Origin: JANQOH01 sp965242575 | Lineage (GTDB): Bacteria; Pseudomonadota; Alphaproteobacteria; UBA7887 | Reading direction: 5' to 3' | Length of the DNA stretch: 64,000 nucleotides | Assembly: GCA_965242575.1 (NCBI GenBank) | Contig: OZ251461.1 | Location: 3,286,001 to 3,350,000, forward strand | Part shown: piece after piece, positions 1 to 8,411 of the stretch | Position numbering within the stretch: position 1 is the first letter of the stretch | Layout of the letters: every line of letters begins with the position of its first letter | Translations under genes and position numbers: made by a program | The notes under the pieces: model-generated | Told to the model about the DNA's origin: nothing | Database searches by the model: none | The model's input: only the letters and a program-made list of their open reading frames with translations

Positions 1-107
1 ACCAGCGCCGAATCGAACGACGACACCACGCCGAAATCGGACTGGTGGCGCCGCTCCTCGGCGATGGGGACGTGGATCCACTCCGCCGACACCTTGACGA
101 TCTTCAT
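1..107 (-). CDS. Mandelate racemase/muconate lactonizing (enolase superfamily) protein, N-terminal fragment
   Basis: Only the first 35 codons are in the window; the gene runs off the left edge. The ATG is at 105-107 and the peptide begins MKIVKVSAEWIHVPI, then HQSDFGVVSSFDSALV. This is the usual opening strand and capping-domain pattern of mandelate racemase/muconate lactonizing enzymes, which abstract an alpha proton from a carboxylate substrate using Mg2+. The catalytic barrel is not visible, so the substrate cannot be judged. It diverges from the Gfo/Idh/MocA gene across about 98 bases. Confidence 0.6.
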   Translation of the reverse strand, partial: MKIVKVSAEWIHVPIAEERRHQSDFGVVSSFDSAL

Positions 108-205
108 GCCCCGCGCCCCCGCCGTCCTCCGCGCATGCGGCGAACCTAGCAATTCGCCGCGCCCTCCGCCACGCTGGACGCGGCGCGGCGGGGGGAGGGC
201 AGAAC

Positions 206-1213
206 ATGGAGCCGGTTCGCTGGGGCGTGCTCGGGGCGGCGCGCATCGCCACCGAGAAGGTCATCCCGGCCATGCAGGCGGGCGCGCTCTGCCGCGTCGA
301 CGCCATCGCCTCGCGCGACGCCGCGCGCGCCGAAGCGGCCGCGCGCGAACTGGGAATCCCGCGCGCCTACGGGAGCTACGAGGCGCTGCTCGACGACCCG
401 GACATCGAGGCGATCTACAACCCGCTGCCCAACCACCTGCACGTGTCGTGGACGATCCGCGCGATGGAGGCCGGCAAGCACGTGCTGTGCGAGAAGCCCA
501 TCGCCCTGACCGCCGCCGAGGCCGAAACGCTGGTCGCGGCGCGCGAACGGACCGGGCGGCAGGTCCAGGAGGCGTTCATGGTCCGCCACCATCCGCAATG
601 GAAGAGGGCGCGGGAGATCGTCGAGTCCGGGCGGCTGGGGCGGGTGCGCGCGGTCCAGGGGACGTTCGCCTACGACAACCCCGACCCGCGCAACATCCGC
701 AACCGGCGCGAGACCGGCGGCGGCGGCGTTTACGACATCGGCTGCTACCCCACCGTCATCGCCCGCTTCGTGTTCGCCTGCGAGCCGCTGCGCGCGGTGG
801 CGGTCATGGAGCGCGACCCGGCCTTCGGCACCGACCGGCTGGCGAGCGTCATCCTCGCCTTCCCCGGCGGGCAGGCGAGTTTCACGTGCTCGACGCAGGC
901 CGCCCGCCATCAGAGCCTGGTCGTGCTCGGGACGGACGCCTGGATGCGGGTCGAATTCCCGTTCGTCATGGAGCCGGACCGCCCGTGCCGCCTGCTCCTC
1001 GGCGGCGGCGGCTTCCCCGGCCCGGTTCCCGACGAGGTCCTCGAGATCCCGCCGGCGGACCAGTACGCCGCGCAGGGCGATGAAGTGTCCGCCCGTCTGC
1101 GCGCGGGCCGCCCGGTCCCCTGGCCCATCGAGGACGCGGTGGCCAACATGCGGGTCCTCGACGCCTGTTTCGCCTCGGCCCGCAGCGGCGGCTGGGCCAC
1201 GGTCGGCGGTTAG
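206..1213 (+). CDS. Gfo/Idh/MocA family oxidoreductase
   Basis: A 335-residue NAD(P)-dependent dehydrogenase of the Gfo/Idh/MocA family. The Rossmann segment is at the N-terminus (VRWGVLGAARIATEKVIPAM), the family motif CEKPIAL is near residue 95, and the C-terminal alpha/beta domain contains GGGGVYDIGCYPTVIARF. Members oxidise sugars, inositols or related polyols, or reduce biliverdin; the substrate cannot be assigned here. The ATG at 206 follows a purine-rich GGGGGAGG site. The neighbouring enolase-superfamily fragment and ApbE gene do not define a pathway, though enolase-superfamily acid-sugar dehydratases and Gfo/Idh enzymes often share sugar catabolic loci. Confidence 0.88.
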   Translation: MEPVRWGVLGAARIATEKVIPAMQAGALCRVDAIASRDAARAEAAARELGIPRAYGSYEALLDDPDIEAIYNPLPNHLHVSWTIRAMEAGKHVLCEKPIALTAAEAETLVAARERTGRQVQEAFMVRHHPQWKRAREIVESGRLGRVRAVQGTFAYDNPDPRNIRNRRETGGGGVYDIGCYPTVIARFVFACEPLRAVAVMERDPAFGTDRLASVILAFPGGQASFTCSTQAARHQSLVVLGTDAWMRVEFPFVMEPDRPCRLLLGGGGFPGPVPDEVLEIPPADQYAAQGDEVSARLRAGRPVPWPIEDAVANMRVLDACFASARSGGWATVGG

Positions 1214-1245
1214 CGAAGCGGGGCGACGGTTAGCGAAGCGGGGCG
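1207..1245 (+). repeat. Two-copy 19-base direct repeat spanning a stop codon
   Basis: The unit CGGTTAGCGAAGCGGGGCG occurs at 1207-1225 and again at 1227-1245. The first copy carries the TAG stop of the oxidoreductase and the second repeats it just downstream. It looks like a small local duplication with no evident function. Confidence 0.7.
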
Positions 1246-1309
1246 CTGGACCGCGCGGCCGCCGCGGGGTAACTATGGCGCCGCACCGGACAGCGGGGAG
1301 GAGGAGCCG

Positions 1310-2326
1310 ATGAACCTTTCGCCGGGAGTCTCGCGTCGGCGCGCGATAACCATCGTCGGCGCGATGGGGCTGGGCCTCGGGGGCGCCGGCCTGCTCCCGC
1401 GCCTCGCGGCCGGGACCCCCCCGCCGATGCGGGAATGGCGCGGCGCGGCGCTCGGCGCCCCGGCGCGAATCCTGCTGGCGCACGAGGACGCGGCCGCGGC
1501 GGAGCGCCTGTTCGCCGAGTGCGCGCGCGAGATCGCGCGGCTCGAGGGCGAGTTCAGCCTGCACCGCGGCGACAGCGCGCTGAGCCGGCTGAACCGCGAC
1601 GGCGCGCTCGCCGCGCCGAGCGTCGACATGCTGCGGGTGCTGGAGGCGGCGCGGCGGTTCGGGGAGCTCACCGACGGCGCGTTCGACGTCACCGTGCAGC
1701 CCCTGTGGACGCTGTACGCCGACCACTTCCACCGCCACCCCGGCGATACGGAGGGGCCGGACGCGGACGCCGTGGCGGCGGCGCGGGCGCTGGTCGATTA
1801 CCGCGCCGTCGAAGCCGGGCCGGACCGCGTGGCGCTGACCGGCGCCGGCCGCGCCGTGACCCTCAACGGAATCGCGCAGGGCTACGTCACCGACCGCGTG
1901 ACCGCCGTCCTGCGCGGCGCCGGAGTCGTCGACGTGCTCGTCGATATGGGGGAGACCCGCGGCTCCGGCCGCCACCCGGAAGGCCGTCCGTGGGCCATCG
2001 GCCTCGCCGACCCCGCCGATCCGCGGAGTTACGGGCCGGTGGTGGAATTGGCGGACCGGGCGCTCGCCACTTCGGGCGGCTACGGCACCCGCTTCAGCGC
2101 CGACGGGCGCCACCACCACCTGTTCGCGCCGGACAGCGGGCGGAGCGCCAACCATTACCTGTCGGTCAGCGTCGCCGCCGGCGACGCGATGACAGCGGAC
2201 GCGCTGTCGACCGGCCTGTTCGTCGCGCCGCCGGCGGTCGCCGAGCGCGCGGCGCGGGCGATGCCGGAGATCGCCGTCCACATCGCCGGCGCGGACGGAG
2301 AGCGGCGCGCGCTCGGCGCGGCCTGA
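1310..2326 (+). CDS. apbE: FAD:protein FMN transferase, Tat-exported (ApbE family)
   Basis: 338 residues. The first 35 residues form a twin-arginine signal (SRRRAITIVGAMGLG, then a hydrophobic stretch ending in LAAG), so the enzyme should work in the periplasm. ApbE transfers FMN from FAD to a Thr in flavoprotein subunits such as RnfG, NqrC or NosR. Family features seen are LNGIAQGYVTDRV, DMGETRGSG, ATSGGYGTRF, HHLFAPDSG and the Mg-binding AGDAMTADALSTGLF near the C-terminus. The ATG at 1310 is preceded by GAGGAGGAG. No Rnf, Nqr or Nos gene is nearby, so its target protein lies elsewhere. The next gene starts 5 bases after its stop. Confidence 0.93.
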   Translation: MNLSPGVSRRRAITIVGAMGLGLGGAGLLPRLAAGTPPPMREWRGAALGAPARILLAHEDAAAAERLFAECAREIARLEGEFSLHRGDSALSRLNRDGALAAPSVDMLRVLEAARRFGELTDGAFDVTVQPLWTLYADHFHRHPGDTEGPDADAVAAARALVDYRAVEAGPDRVALTGAGRAVTLNGIAQGYVTDRVTAVLRGAGVVDVLVDMGETRGSGRHPEGRPWAIGLADPADPRSYGPVVELADRALATSGGYGTRFSADGRHHHLFAPDSGRSANHYLSVSVAAGDAMTADALSTGLFVAPPAVAERAARAMPEIAVHIAGADGERRALGAA

Positions 2327-2331
2327 ACCCG

Positions 2332-3549
2332 GTGGCGGCGGAGGCGGAGGCGTCGGGGCCGGCGCTCGCCGGCCTCAGGGTCATAGACCTCACCCGCATC
2401 CTCGCGGGGCCGTTCTGCACCCAGCTGCTCGCCGACCACGGCGCCGAGATCGTCAAGGTCGAGCCGCCGGCGGGCGACGAAACGCGCGCCTGGGGGCCGC
2501 CGTTCCGGGGCGGGCAGAGCGCCTATTTCGACGGCCTCAACCGCGGCAAGGCCAGCATCGGCGTCGATCTGGGCCGCGCGGCCGGGCGCGCCGCGTTGCT
2601 GCGCCTGCTCGAGGGCGCCGACGTCCTGGTCGAGAACTTCAAGCCCGGACGGATGGAGAAATGGGGCCTGGATTACGAACGGGTCCTGGCCCCGCGCTTC
2701 CCCCGGCTGGTCTATGCGCGCGTCACCGGGTTCGGCGATGGCGGGCCGCTGGCCGGAATGCCGGGCTTCGACGCGGTGGCGCAGGCGATGAGCGGGCTGG
2801 CGAGCCTCAACGGCGCGGCGGACGGGCCGCCCTGGCGCTCCGGCGCGCCGGTGAGCGACCTGTCGGCGGGGCTCTACGCCGCGGCGGGGCTGCTGATGGC
2901 GCTGGTGGAGCGCGCGCGTTCGGGGCGCGGGCAGAAGGTCGAGGTGTCGCTGCTCGACGCCTCGGTCAGCCTGCTCCGGCCGCACGGCGCGAATTGGCTG
3001 GGCGGCGGCGAACGGCCGCGCCGCGCCGGCAACGCGCATCCGAACCTGGCGCCCTACGACCTGTTCCGGGCCGGCGACGGCGCGGTGTTCGTGGCGGTGG
3101 GGACCGACCGGCAATTCGCGGCGCTGTGCGCGGCGCTCGACGCGCCGGAGCTGGGCCGGGACCCGCGCTTTCGCCGCAACGCCGACCGCGCCGCGCGGCG
3201 GCCCGAGCTCTACGCCGCGCTGGAGCCGCTGTTCGCCGCCCGCGCGGCGGAGCCGCTGGCGCGCCTGCTGATGGCGCGCGGCGTTCCCGCCGGCCCGGTC
3301 CTCGAAGTGCCGGAGGCGCTCGCGCAGCCGCAGGTCGCCGGACGCGGCATGATCGTCGAGACGGACGGCTACCGCGGCATAGCGTCGCCGCTGCGCATGA
3401 GCCGGTCGGCGGCGACTCCGCCCGCCGCGCCGCCGGCGCTCTCCGCCGACGCTCGCGCCGTCCTCGCCGGGGCGGGGTACGCGGACGCCGAGATCGACTC
3501 GCTGGTCGCCTCCGGCGCGGTCGCCGCGCCGCCCGCGCCCGGCGCGTAG
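2332..3549 (+). CDS. CaiB/BaiF family CoA-transferase (class III)
   Basis: 405 residues from a GTG at 2332. Upstream codons in this frame are a shadow of apbE, and alignment to the family begins at LAGLRVIDLTRILAGPFCT. Class III CoA-transferases move CoA between carboxylic acids through an aspartyl-CoA anhydride. The catalytic Asp is D147 in GFDAVAQAMSG, with EIVKVEPPAGDETR, NRGKASIGVDL and VLVENFKPGRMEKWGLDY before it. The length is typical of the family. The substrate (carnitine, formate/oxalate, bile acid or mesaconate type) cannot be told from these motifs. Spacing suggests co-transcription with apbE. Confidence 0.93.
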   Translation: MAAEAEASGPALAGLRVIDLTRILAGPFCTQLLADHGAEIVKVEPPAGDETRAWGPPFRGGQSAYFDGLNRGKASIGVDLGRAAGRAALLRLLEGADVLVENFKPGRMEKWGLDYERVLAPRFPRLVYARVTGFGDGGPLAGMPGFDAVAQAMSGLASLNGAADGPPWRSGAPVSDLSAGLYAAAGLLMALVERARSGRGQKVEVSLLDASVSLLRPHGANWLGGGERPRRAGNAHPNLAPYDLFRAGDGAVFVAVGTDRQFAALCAALDAPELGRDPRFRRNADRAARRPELYAALEPLFAARAAEPLARLLMARGVPAGPVLEVPEALAQPQVAGRGMIVETDGYRGIASPLRMSRSAATPPAAPPALSADARAVLAGAGYADAEIDSLVASGAVAAPPAPGA

Positions 3550-3591
3550 GCGCGGGGCTCCCGGCGAGCGGCGGTCGTCGGCGCCCCCGGC

Positions 3592-4665
3592 GTGAAGCGC
3601 ATCTTCCTCCTTTACGCGGCGCTGGCCGCGGCGGCCGCGGCCTGGACCGCCTGGTGGTTCGTCGCCGCGGCCCGGATCGAGACGTTCGTCGACGCGCAGG
3701 CGGCCGAACTCCGCTCCGGCCCCGCCGCCCTGTCGTGGGGCGGGCGGAGGACGACCGGGTATCCCTACCGCGTCGCCGTCGAATTCTCCGAACCGGAGGC
3801 GGCGTGGACGGCGGGCGGCGCCGAATGGCGATGGCGCGGCGCCCGCGTCGTCGGTTACGTCGAGCCGTGGGATCCGCGCCACGTCATCGTCGTCGTCCGC
3901 GGCGAGAACCTTCTCGAAAGGACGCGGGACGGGCGAACCGACGCCTGGACCGTCGAGGCGGGCGGCGCGCGGGCGAGTCTGGTCCTCGACGAATCCTGGC
4001 GGCCGCTGCGCGCGCTCGTCGATATTTCCAGGCTCGGCGCGGCCCCGCTCGGCAGCGGCGGCGGCGACTGGGCGGGCGCCCGCAAGGCGCTGCTGGCCGC
4101 GCGGCGGGCGGAGGGCGCGGCGGGCGGAGTCGATGCGGCCGTGACGGTCGAGGACGCGCGGTTTCCCCGCGACGCCGCCGGGCTTTTCGGGCGGCGGGTC
4201 GCGCTGGCCTCCGCGCGCGCGACGGCGACCGGCCCGGCGCCCGCGGCGTGGAGCGCCGCCGAACTCGCGCGCTGGCGCGACGGCGGCGGGGCGCTGGAGA
4301 TAACCGCGCTCGAGGTCGAATGGGGGGCGCTGTCGCTGCGCGGCGCCGGGCGCCTCGGCCTGGACGCGGCGCTGCGCCCGGAAGGGGAGATCGCCGCGCA
4401 GATCGCCGGCGTCCCGGAGCTGGCGGACCGCCTCGCCCGCCGCGGGATCATCGATCCCGACGCCGCGCGGGGGCTGGGCCTGGCGGCCGAACTGCTCGCC
4501 GAAGCGTCCGCCGGCGGCGGACCGCCCGCCGTTCCGATGCCCATCGCCGCGCGCGGCGGCATGCTCTCGCTGGGCCCCGTCCCGGTCGCCGGGCTCGGCC
4601 CCGTCGCCGGGCCTACGCCTGCCGCGCCTCGACGACCTCGCGGCGGACCGCCCGCGTCTCGGTGA
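3592..4665 (+). CDS. DUF2125 family protein, membrane-anchored
   Basis: 357 residues from GTG at 3592. It starts MKRIFLLYAALAAAAAAWTAWW, a signal anchor, followed by a large beta-rich extracytoplasmic domain. The early TGYPYRVAVEF and the late GMLSLGPVPVAG match alphaproteobacterial DUF2125 proteins, which commonly lie next to the prephenate dehydrogenase gene. The function is unknown; a role at the envelope is inference from the anchor. Its last 53 bases overlap convergently with the 3' end of tyrA, and the extreme C-terminus is low-complexity Pro/Arg. Confidence 0.8.
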   Translation: MKRIFLLYAALAAAAAAWTAWWFVAAARIETFVDAQAAELRSGPAALSWGGRRTTGYPYRVAVEFSEPEAAWTAGGAEWRWRGARVVGYVEPWDPRHVIVVVRGENLLERTRDGRTDAWTVEAGGARASLVLDESWRPLRALVDISRLGAAPLGSGGGDWAGARKALLAARRAEGAAGGVDAAVTVEDARFPRDAAGLFGRRVALASARATATGPAPAAWSAAELARWRDGGGALEITALEVEWGALSLRGAGRLGLDAALRPEGEIAAQIAGVPELADRLARRGIIDPDAARGLGLAAELLAEASAGGGPPAVPMPIAARGGMLSLGPVPVAGLGPVAGPTPAAPRRPRGGPPASR

Positions 4666-5500
4666 ATATCCGCTCCAGCGTCTCCCCCTCGCCGCGGCGG
4701 ATCGCGCGCTGAAGGCGCGCCAGGTCCTCGAGGAACGTCCCCAGCATCTCCAGCACCGCCTCGCGGTTGTTGAGGAACACGTCGCGCCACATCACCGGGT
4801 CCGAGGCGGCGATGCGGGTGAAGTCGCGGAACCCGCCGGCGGCGTATTTCACCACCTCCGCCTGCGCGCGCTCCTCCAGGTCGAACACCGTCGAGACGAG
4901 GTTGTAGGCGATCAGGTGCGGGATGTGCGAGGTGATGGCGAGCACGCGGTCGTGATGCTCGGCGCTCATGGTGTCGACGCGGCTGCCGACCGCGCGCCAC
5001 ATCTCCGCCACCCGCGCCGCCGCCGCCGGGTCGCCACCCGCCACCGGGGTCAGCGCGCACCAGCGGCCCTCGAACAGTTCGGCGAACCCGGCCTCCGGCC
5101 CCGAATGCTCGGTGCCGGCGATGGGATGGCCCGGAACCAGCGCGACGCCGTCCGGCAGCAGCGGCAGGACGTCGTCGATGACCGCCTGCTTGACCGACCC
5201 GACATCGGTGACGACGGCGCCGGGCGCGAGGCCGGGCCGCATCGCCCGGGCCACCTCGCGGTTGGCGCCCACCGGGACTCCGAGCACCACCAGCTCGGCG
5301 CCGGCGACCGCCTCCGCCGGGTCGGCGGCCACGGCGTCGACGATCCCCAGGGCGGCGACCTTGCGCCGGGTCTCGGCGCGGCGCGAATAGCCGGCGAGGC
5401 TCCGCGCCAGCCCTCGGGCGCGCAGCGCGCGGGCGAGCGAGGAATTGATCAGGCCGACGCCGAGCAGCGCGACCCGGTCGAACGGCGGCGCCCCGGCCAC
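4613..5500 (-). CDS. tyrA: Prephenate/arogenate dehydrogenase family protein
   Basis: 295 residues; NAD(P)-dependent oxidative decarboxylation of prephenate or arogenate in tyrosine synthesis. The Rossmann motif is VALLGVGLINSSLARALR. Conserved blocks follow: VVLGVPVGANREVA, VVTDVGSVKQAV, LVPGHPIAGTEHSGPEAG with the substrate-binding His, and ITSHIPHLIAYNLV. The C-terminal dimerisation region has GGFRDFTRIAASDPVMWRD. The start is a GTG at 5500, 8 bases after the chorismate mutase stop, since no ATG precedes the Rossmann fold. The pair forms a small aromatic amino-acid operon. Confidence 0.93.
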   Translation of the reverse strand: MAGAPPFDRVALLGVGLINSSLARALRARGLARSLAGYSRRAETRRKVAALGIVDAVAADPAEAVAGAELVVLGVPVGANREVARAMRPGLAPGAVVTDVGSVKQAVIDDVLPLLPDGVALVPGHPIAGTEHSGPEAGFAELFEGRWCALTPVAGGDPAAAARVAEMWRAVGSRVDTMSAEHHDRVLAITSHIPHLIAYNLVSTVFDLEERAQAEVVKYAAGGFRDFTRIAASDPVMWRDVFLNNREAVLEMLGTFLEDLARLQRAIRRGEGETLERIFTETRAVRREVVEARQA

Positions 5501-5508
5501 GGCGGCGG

Positions 5509-6381
5509 TCAGGGCCCGCCGATGCGGATCGGCCGCGCGAAACTGCCCAGCACCGCCGCCTGCCCCAGGTCGTCGTCGGCGAGCGCCTCGGCGAGTTTCG
5601 CCAGCGGCGGCGCGTCGGCGGCGAGGAAGCCCTCCGCCGCGACGACGTAGGAGGCCCGCTCCGCCCGGCCGGGGTGGCGCCACACCGCCAGCGTCTCCAC
5701 CCGCAGGCCGCAGGCGCGCAGGTCGCCGCGCAGCCTGCCGCGGCTGACCGCGCCGCGGCGCTCGATGGCCACCACGGTCACGTCGTCGCCGGTCGGCTCG
5801 GGCGCCAGTTTCGCCAGCGCCCACGCCGCCGGCCGCCCGGCGCCGTCCGCCCCGCCGCGCCAGAACGGGATTTCGGCGACGATGCGCGGCGCGTCCCTGC
5901 CGCCCGCGACCAGGCCGCGCCACCACGCATCCGCCGGCTCGCCGTCGGGGACCGGGACGACGCCGACCGACACGCCGCCGCGCCAGACGTCTTGGAGGAG
6001 CTGGCCGGTGTCCTCGTACTCCTTCATGCGGGCCGCGGCGCCGAAATGCTCGCGCGCCAAGTCGCGGAAGACGTTGGCGCCGTCGGGCGCCGCCACGCCG
6101 AGCGACAGGCCGCCCTGTATCGCCACCTGCCCGGCCAGGAGTTCGCGCCATATGCGCAGCAGCGCCGGCAGCGGGAAGTCGCCCGAGTGGCGCGCGGCGA
6201 GCCGGCGCAGGATCGCCGCCTCGCGCCCCGGCCGCAGCGCCAGCGCGTCTCCGCCGCGCCGCTTCTTCGCGTCGGCGACGCGCCCCACGACCTCGGTGCG
6301 CCGCACCAATTGTTCGTGGATGCGGTCGTCGATGGCGTCGATCTCGCGCCGCAGTTCGTCGAGCGTCCCGTCGTCGGTCAT
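5509..6381 (-). CDS. Chorismate mutase with degenerate PDT-like C-terminal domain
   Basis: 290 residues from the ATG at 6381; a longer frame upstream is low complexity. Residues about 5-95 are an AroQ-type helical chorismate mutase (LDELRREIDAIDDRIHEQLV, RTEVVGRVADAKKR, ILRRLAARH), converting chorismate to prephenate. The rest keeps a periplasmic-binding-like fold outline similar to prephenate dehydratase, but I see no TRD catalytic motif and no clear ACT ESRP motif. It may therefore be regulatory or non-catalytic. Proteins of this type precede tyrA in many alphaproteobacteria. It diverges from metX. Confidence 0.82.
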   Translation of the reverse strand: MTDDGTLDELRREIDAIDDRIHEQLVRRTEVVGRVADAKKRRGGDALALRPGREAAILRRLAARHSGDFPLPALLRIWRELLAGQVAIQGGLSLGVAAPDGANVFRDLAREHFGAAARMKEYEDTGQLLQDVWRGGVSVGVVPVPDGEPADAWWRGLVAGGRDAPRIVAEIPFWRGGADGAGRPAAWALAKLAPEPTGDDVTVVAIERRGAVSRGRLRGDLRACGLRVETLAVWRHPGRAERASYVVAAEGFLAADAPPLAKLAEALADDDLGQAAVLGSFARPIRIGGP

Positions 6382-6523
6382 GCCGCCATCGCTCCCCCGC
6401 GCGGAGCGGCCTCCGCCCGCCGCGCCAGTAGTAGCCGCCGCCCGGCGCGAAGGCAAAGGCGTTGACGCGCCGCCGCCGCCGTTCTAGCTGTGCGGGCCCG
6501 CCCGGCCGCCCCGGCGCTCCCAG

Positions 6524-6543
6524 CCCCGCCGGATCCGGCGGGG
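6524..6543. promoter_or_regulatory. 20-bp perfect palindrome in the chorismate mutase/metX divergent region
   Basis: The sequence CCCCGCCGGATCCGGCGGGG is its own reverse complement. It sits 51 bases before the metX ATG and about 140 bases before the chorismate mutase start. It could be an operator for a dimeric regulator, or a stable leader hairpin in the metX transcript. There is no T-run, so a plain terminator is less likely. Confidence 0.4.
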
Positions 6544-6594
6544 TCGGAACCGGAGCGCGCCGGCGGCGCGGCCATACGGAAAGAGACCCACCGC

Positions 6595-7743
6595 ATGCCG
6601 GGACGCGCGCCGCCCGACCTCTCGCCCGCCGCGCGGCTGGGGGCGGAGACGCCCCTGCGGCTCGCCAGCGGCGCGGAGCTCGGCCCCTTCGCCGTCGCCT
6701 ACCGCAGCTGGGGCGCGCTCAACGCCGACCGGTCGAACGCGGTCCTCGTCTGCCACGCCCTCACCGGCGACCAGTTCGCCGCCGACGCCAACCCCGTCAC
6801 CGGGCGGCCCGGATGGTGGGCGGGGGTGGTGGGCCCCGGCAAGCCCATCGACACCGACCGGTTCTTCGTCCTGTGCTCCAACGTGCTCGGCGGCTGCATG
6901 GGCACCACCGGGCCGGGCGACATCGACCCGGCCACCGGCGCGCCCTACAACATGGACTTTCCCGTCATCACCATCGGCGACATGGTGGAGGCGCAGGCGA
7001 TGCTGCTCGACTCGCTCGGCATAGGCCGCCTGCTGTCGGTGGTGGGCGGGTCGATGGGCGGGATGCAGGCGCTGGAGTGGGCGCGGCGCTTCCCGGACCG
7101 GGTGCTGACGGCGGCGCCCATCGCCTGCGCCGCGCGCCACACGGCGCAGAACATCGCCTTCCACGAAGTCGGGCGGCAGGCGATCATGGCCGATCCGGGC
7201 TGGCGCGGCGGCGACTACGCGGCGCACGACACGCGGCCGGGCCGGGGCCTCGCCGTCGCCCGCATGGCGGCGCACATCACCTACCTGTCGGAGGAGGCGC
7301 TGCACCGCAAGTTCGGGCGCGGGCTCCAGGGGCGCAACCGGCCCGCCTTCGGCTTCGACGCCGACTTCCAGGTCGAGAGCTACCTGCGCCACCAGGGCCG
7401 GAGTTTCGTCGAACGCTTCGACGCCAACTCCTACCTCTACATCACCCGCGCGATGGATTATTTCGACTTGGCCGCCGAGCATGGCGGGCGGCTCCGACCC
7501 GCCTTCGCCGGCGCGAAGGCGCGTTTCTGCGTGATCGCGTTCAGCAGCGACTGGCTGTTCCCCGCCTCCGAGAGCCGCGCCATCGTCCACGCGCTCAACG
7601 GTAACGCCGCCAACGTGAGTTTCGTCGAGATCGAGACCGACAAGGGCCACGACGCCTTCCTGCTCGACGAGCCGGAGTTCCACGCCATCCTGTCGGCGTT
7701 CCTGGACAGCGCCGCGGCCGAACACGGGGTGGCGGCGCCGTGA
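6595..7743 (+). CDS. metX: Homoserine O-acetyltransferase
   Basis: 382 residues, alpha/beta-hydrolase fold. It acylates homoserine with acetyl-CoA (possibly succinyl-CoA in some relatives) as the first committed step of methionine synthesis. The nucleophile elbow is GGSMGGMQ with Ser153; the other triad residues are Asp319 (SDWLFP) and His352 (KGHDAF). VCHALTGDQF near residue 52 forms the oxyanion region. The ATG at 6595 follows GGAAAGAGA; an in-frame ATG at 6490 would only add a Pro/Ala-rich tail. Its stop overlaps the metW start by four bases (GTGA), which suggests translational coupling. Confidence 0.95.
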   Translation: MPGRAPPDLSPAARLGAETPLRLASGAELGPFAVAYRSWGALNADRSNAVLVCHALTGDQFAADANPVTGRPGWWAGVVGPGKPIDTDRFFVLCSNVLGGCMGTTGPGDIDPATGAPYNMDFPVITIGDMVEAQAMLLDSLGIGRLLSVVGGSMGGMQALEWARRFPDRVLTAAPIACAARHTAQNIAFHEVGRQAIMADPGWRGGDYAAHDTRPGRGLAVARMAAHITYLSEEALHRKFGRGLQGRNRPAFGFDADFQVESYLRHQGRSFVERFDANSYLYITRAMDYFDLAAEHGGRLRPAFAGAKARFCVIAFSSDWLFPASESRAIVHALNGNAANVSFVEIETDKGHDAFLLDEPEFHAILSAFLDSAAAEHGVAAP

Positions 7744-8411
7744 CCGGGGCCCGCGCCGACGGCATCCGCGTCGACCTGCGGCTCATCGCCGGCATGATCG
7801 CGCCGAATTCCCGGGTCCTCGACGTAGGCTGCGGCGACGGCGCCCTGCTGCGCCACCTCGCCCGGACGAAGGGAGTCGACGGGCGCGGAGTCGAGATCGA
7901 CCGCGCGGGGGTGGCCGCCTGCATGCGGCTCGGCCTGTCCGTCGTCCAGGGCGACGCCGACGCCGACCTGAAGGACTACCCCGACAACGCCTTCGATTAC
8001 GTGGTGTTGAGCCAGACCCTCCAGGCGACCCGCAACCCGCGCGAGGCGCTGCGCCAGCTGCTGCGCATCGGCCGGCGCGCCATCGTGTCGTTCCCCAATT
8101 TCGGCTACTGGCGCTGCCGCCTGCAACTGGCCCTCGCGGGGCGCATGCCGGTCACCCGGAGCCTGGACAACCCGTGGTACCGGACTCCCAACATCCACTT
8201 CTGCACCGTCCGCGACTTCCTCGCTCTGTGCGCCGCCGAGGGGGTGACGGTGGAGCGCGCCCACGCGCTCGGCCGGGGCGGCGCGCCGCTCCCCGTCCCC
8301 GGCGCCGGGAGGCTCGCCAACCTGCTGGCCGACAAGGGGCTGTTCATGCTGCGGCGCGAGTCGGAACCGCGACCGGCCGCGCCCGGCGCGCCTCCCGCGC
8401 CAGCGGCATGA
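7740..8411 (+). CDS. metW: Methionine biosynthesis protein MetW
   Basis: 223 residues. A class I SAM-dependent methyltransferase fold with VLDVGCGDGALLRHLA as motif I and FDYVVLSQTLQATRNPREAL typical of MetW. MetW partners MetX and is needed for full homoserine acyltransferase activity in related bacteria. The GTG start at 7740 overlaps the metX stop. The C-terminal 20 residues are Pro/Ala-rich, and the 3' end overlaps a convergent methyltransferase gene by 68 bases. Confidence 0.93.
   Translation: MTGARADGIRVDLRLIAGMIAPNSRVLDVGCGDGALLRHLARTKGVDGRGVEIDRAGVAACMRLGLSVVQGDADADLKDYPDNAFDYVVLSQTLQATRNPREALRQLLRIGRRAIVSFPNFGYWRCRLQLALAGRMPVTRSLDNPWYRTPNIHFCTVRDFLALCAAEGVTVERAHALGRGGAPLPVPGAGRLANLLADKGLFMLRRESEPRPAAPGAPPAPAA

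Noticed and set aside
146..2281. Long minus-strand frame of 711 codons opposite the oxidoreductase and apbE
   Set aside because: Arg/Ala-rich shadow typical of GC-rich DNA; the plus-strand genes have clear family motifs.
6482..6594. SAM-II riboswitch upstream of metX
   Set aside because: The region lacks the conserved SAM-II pseudoknot pattern; only a palindrome is present.
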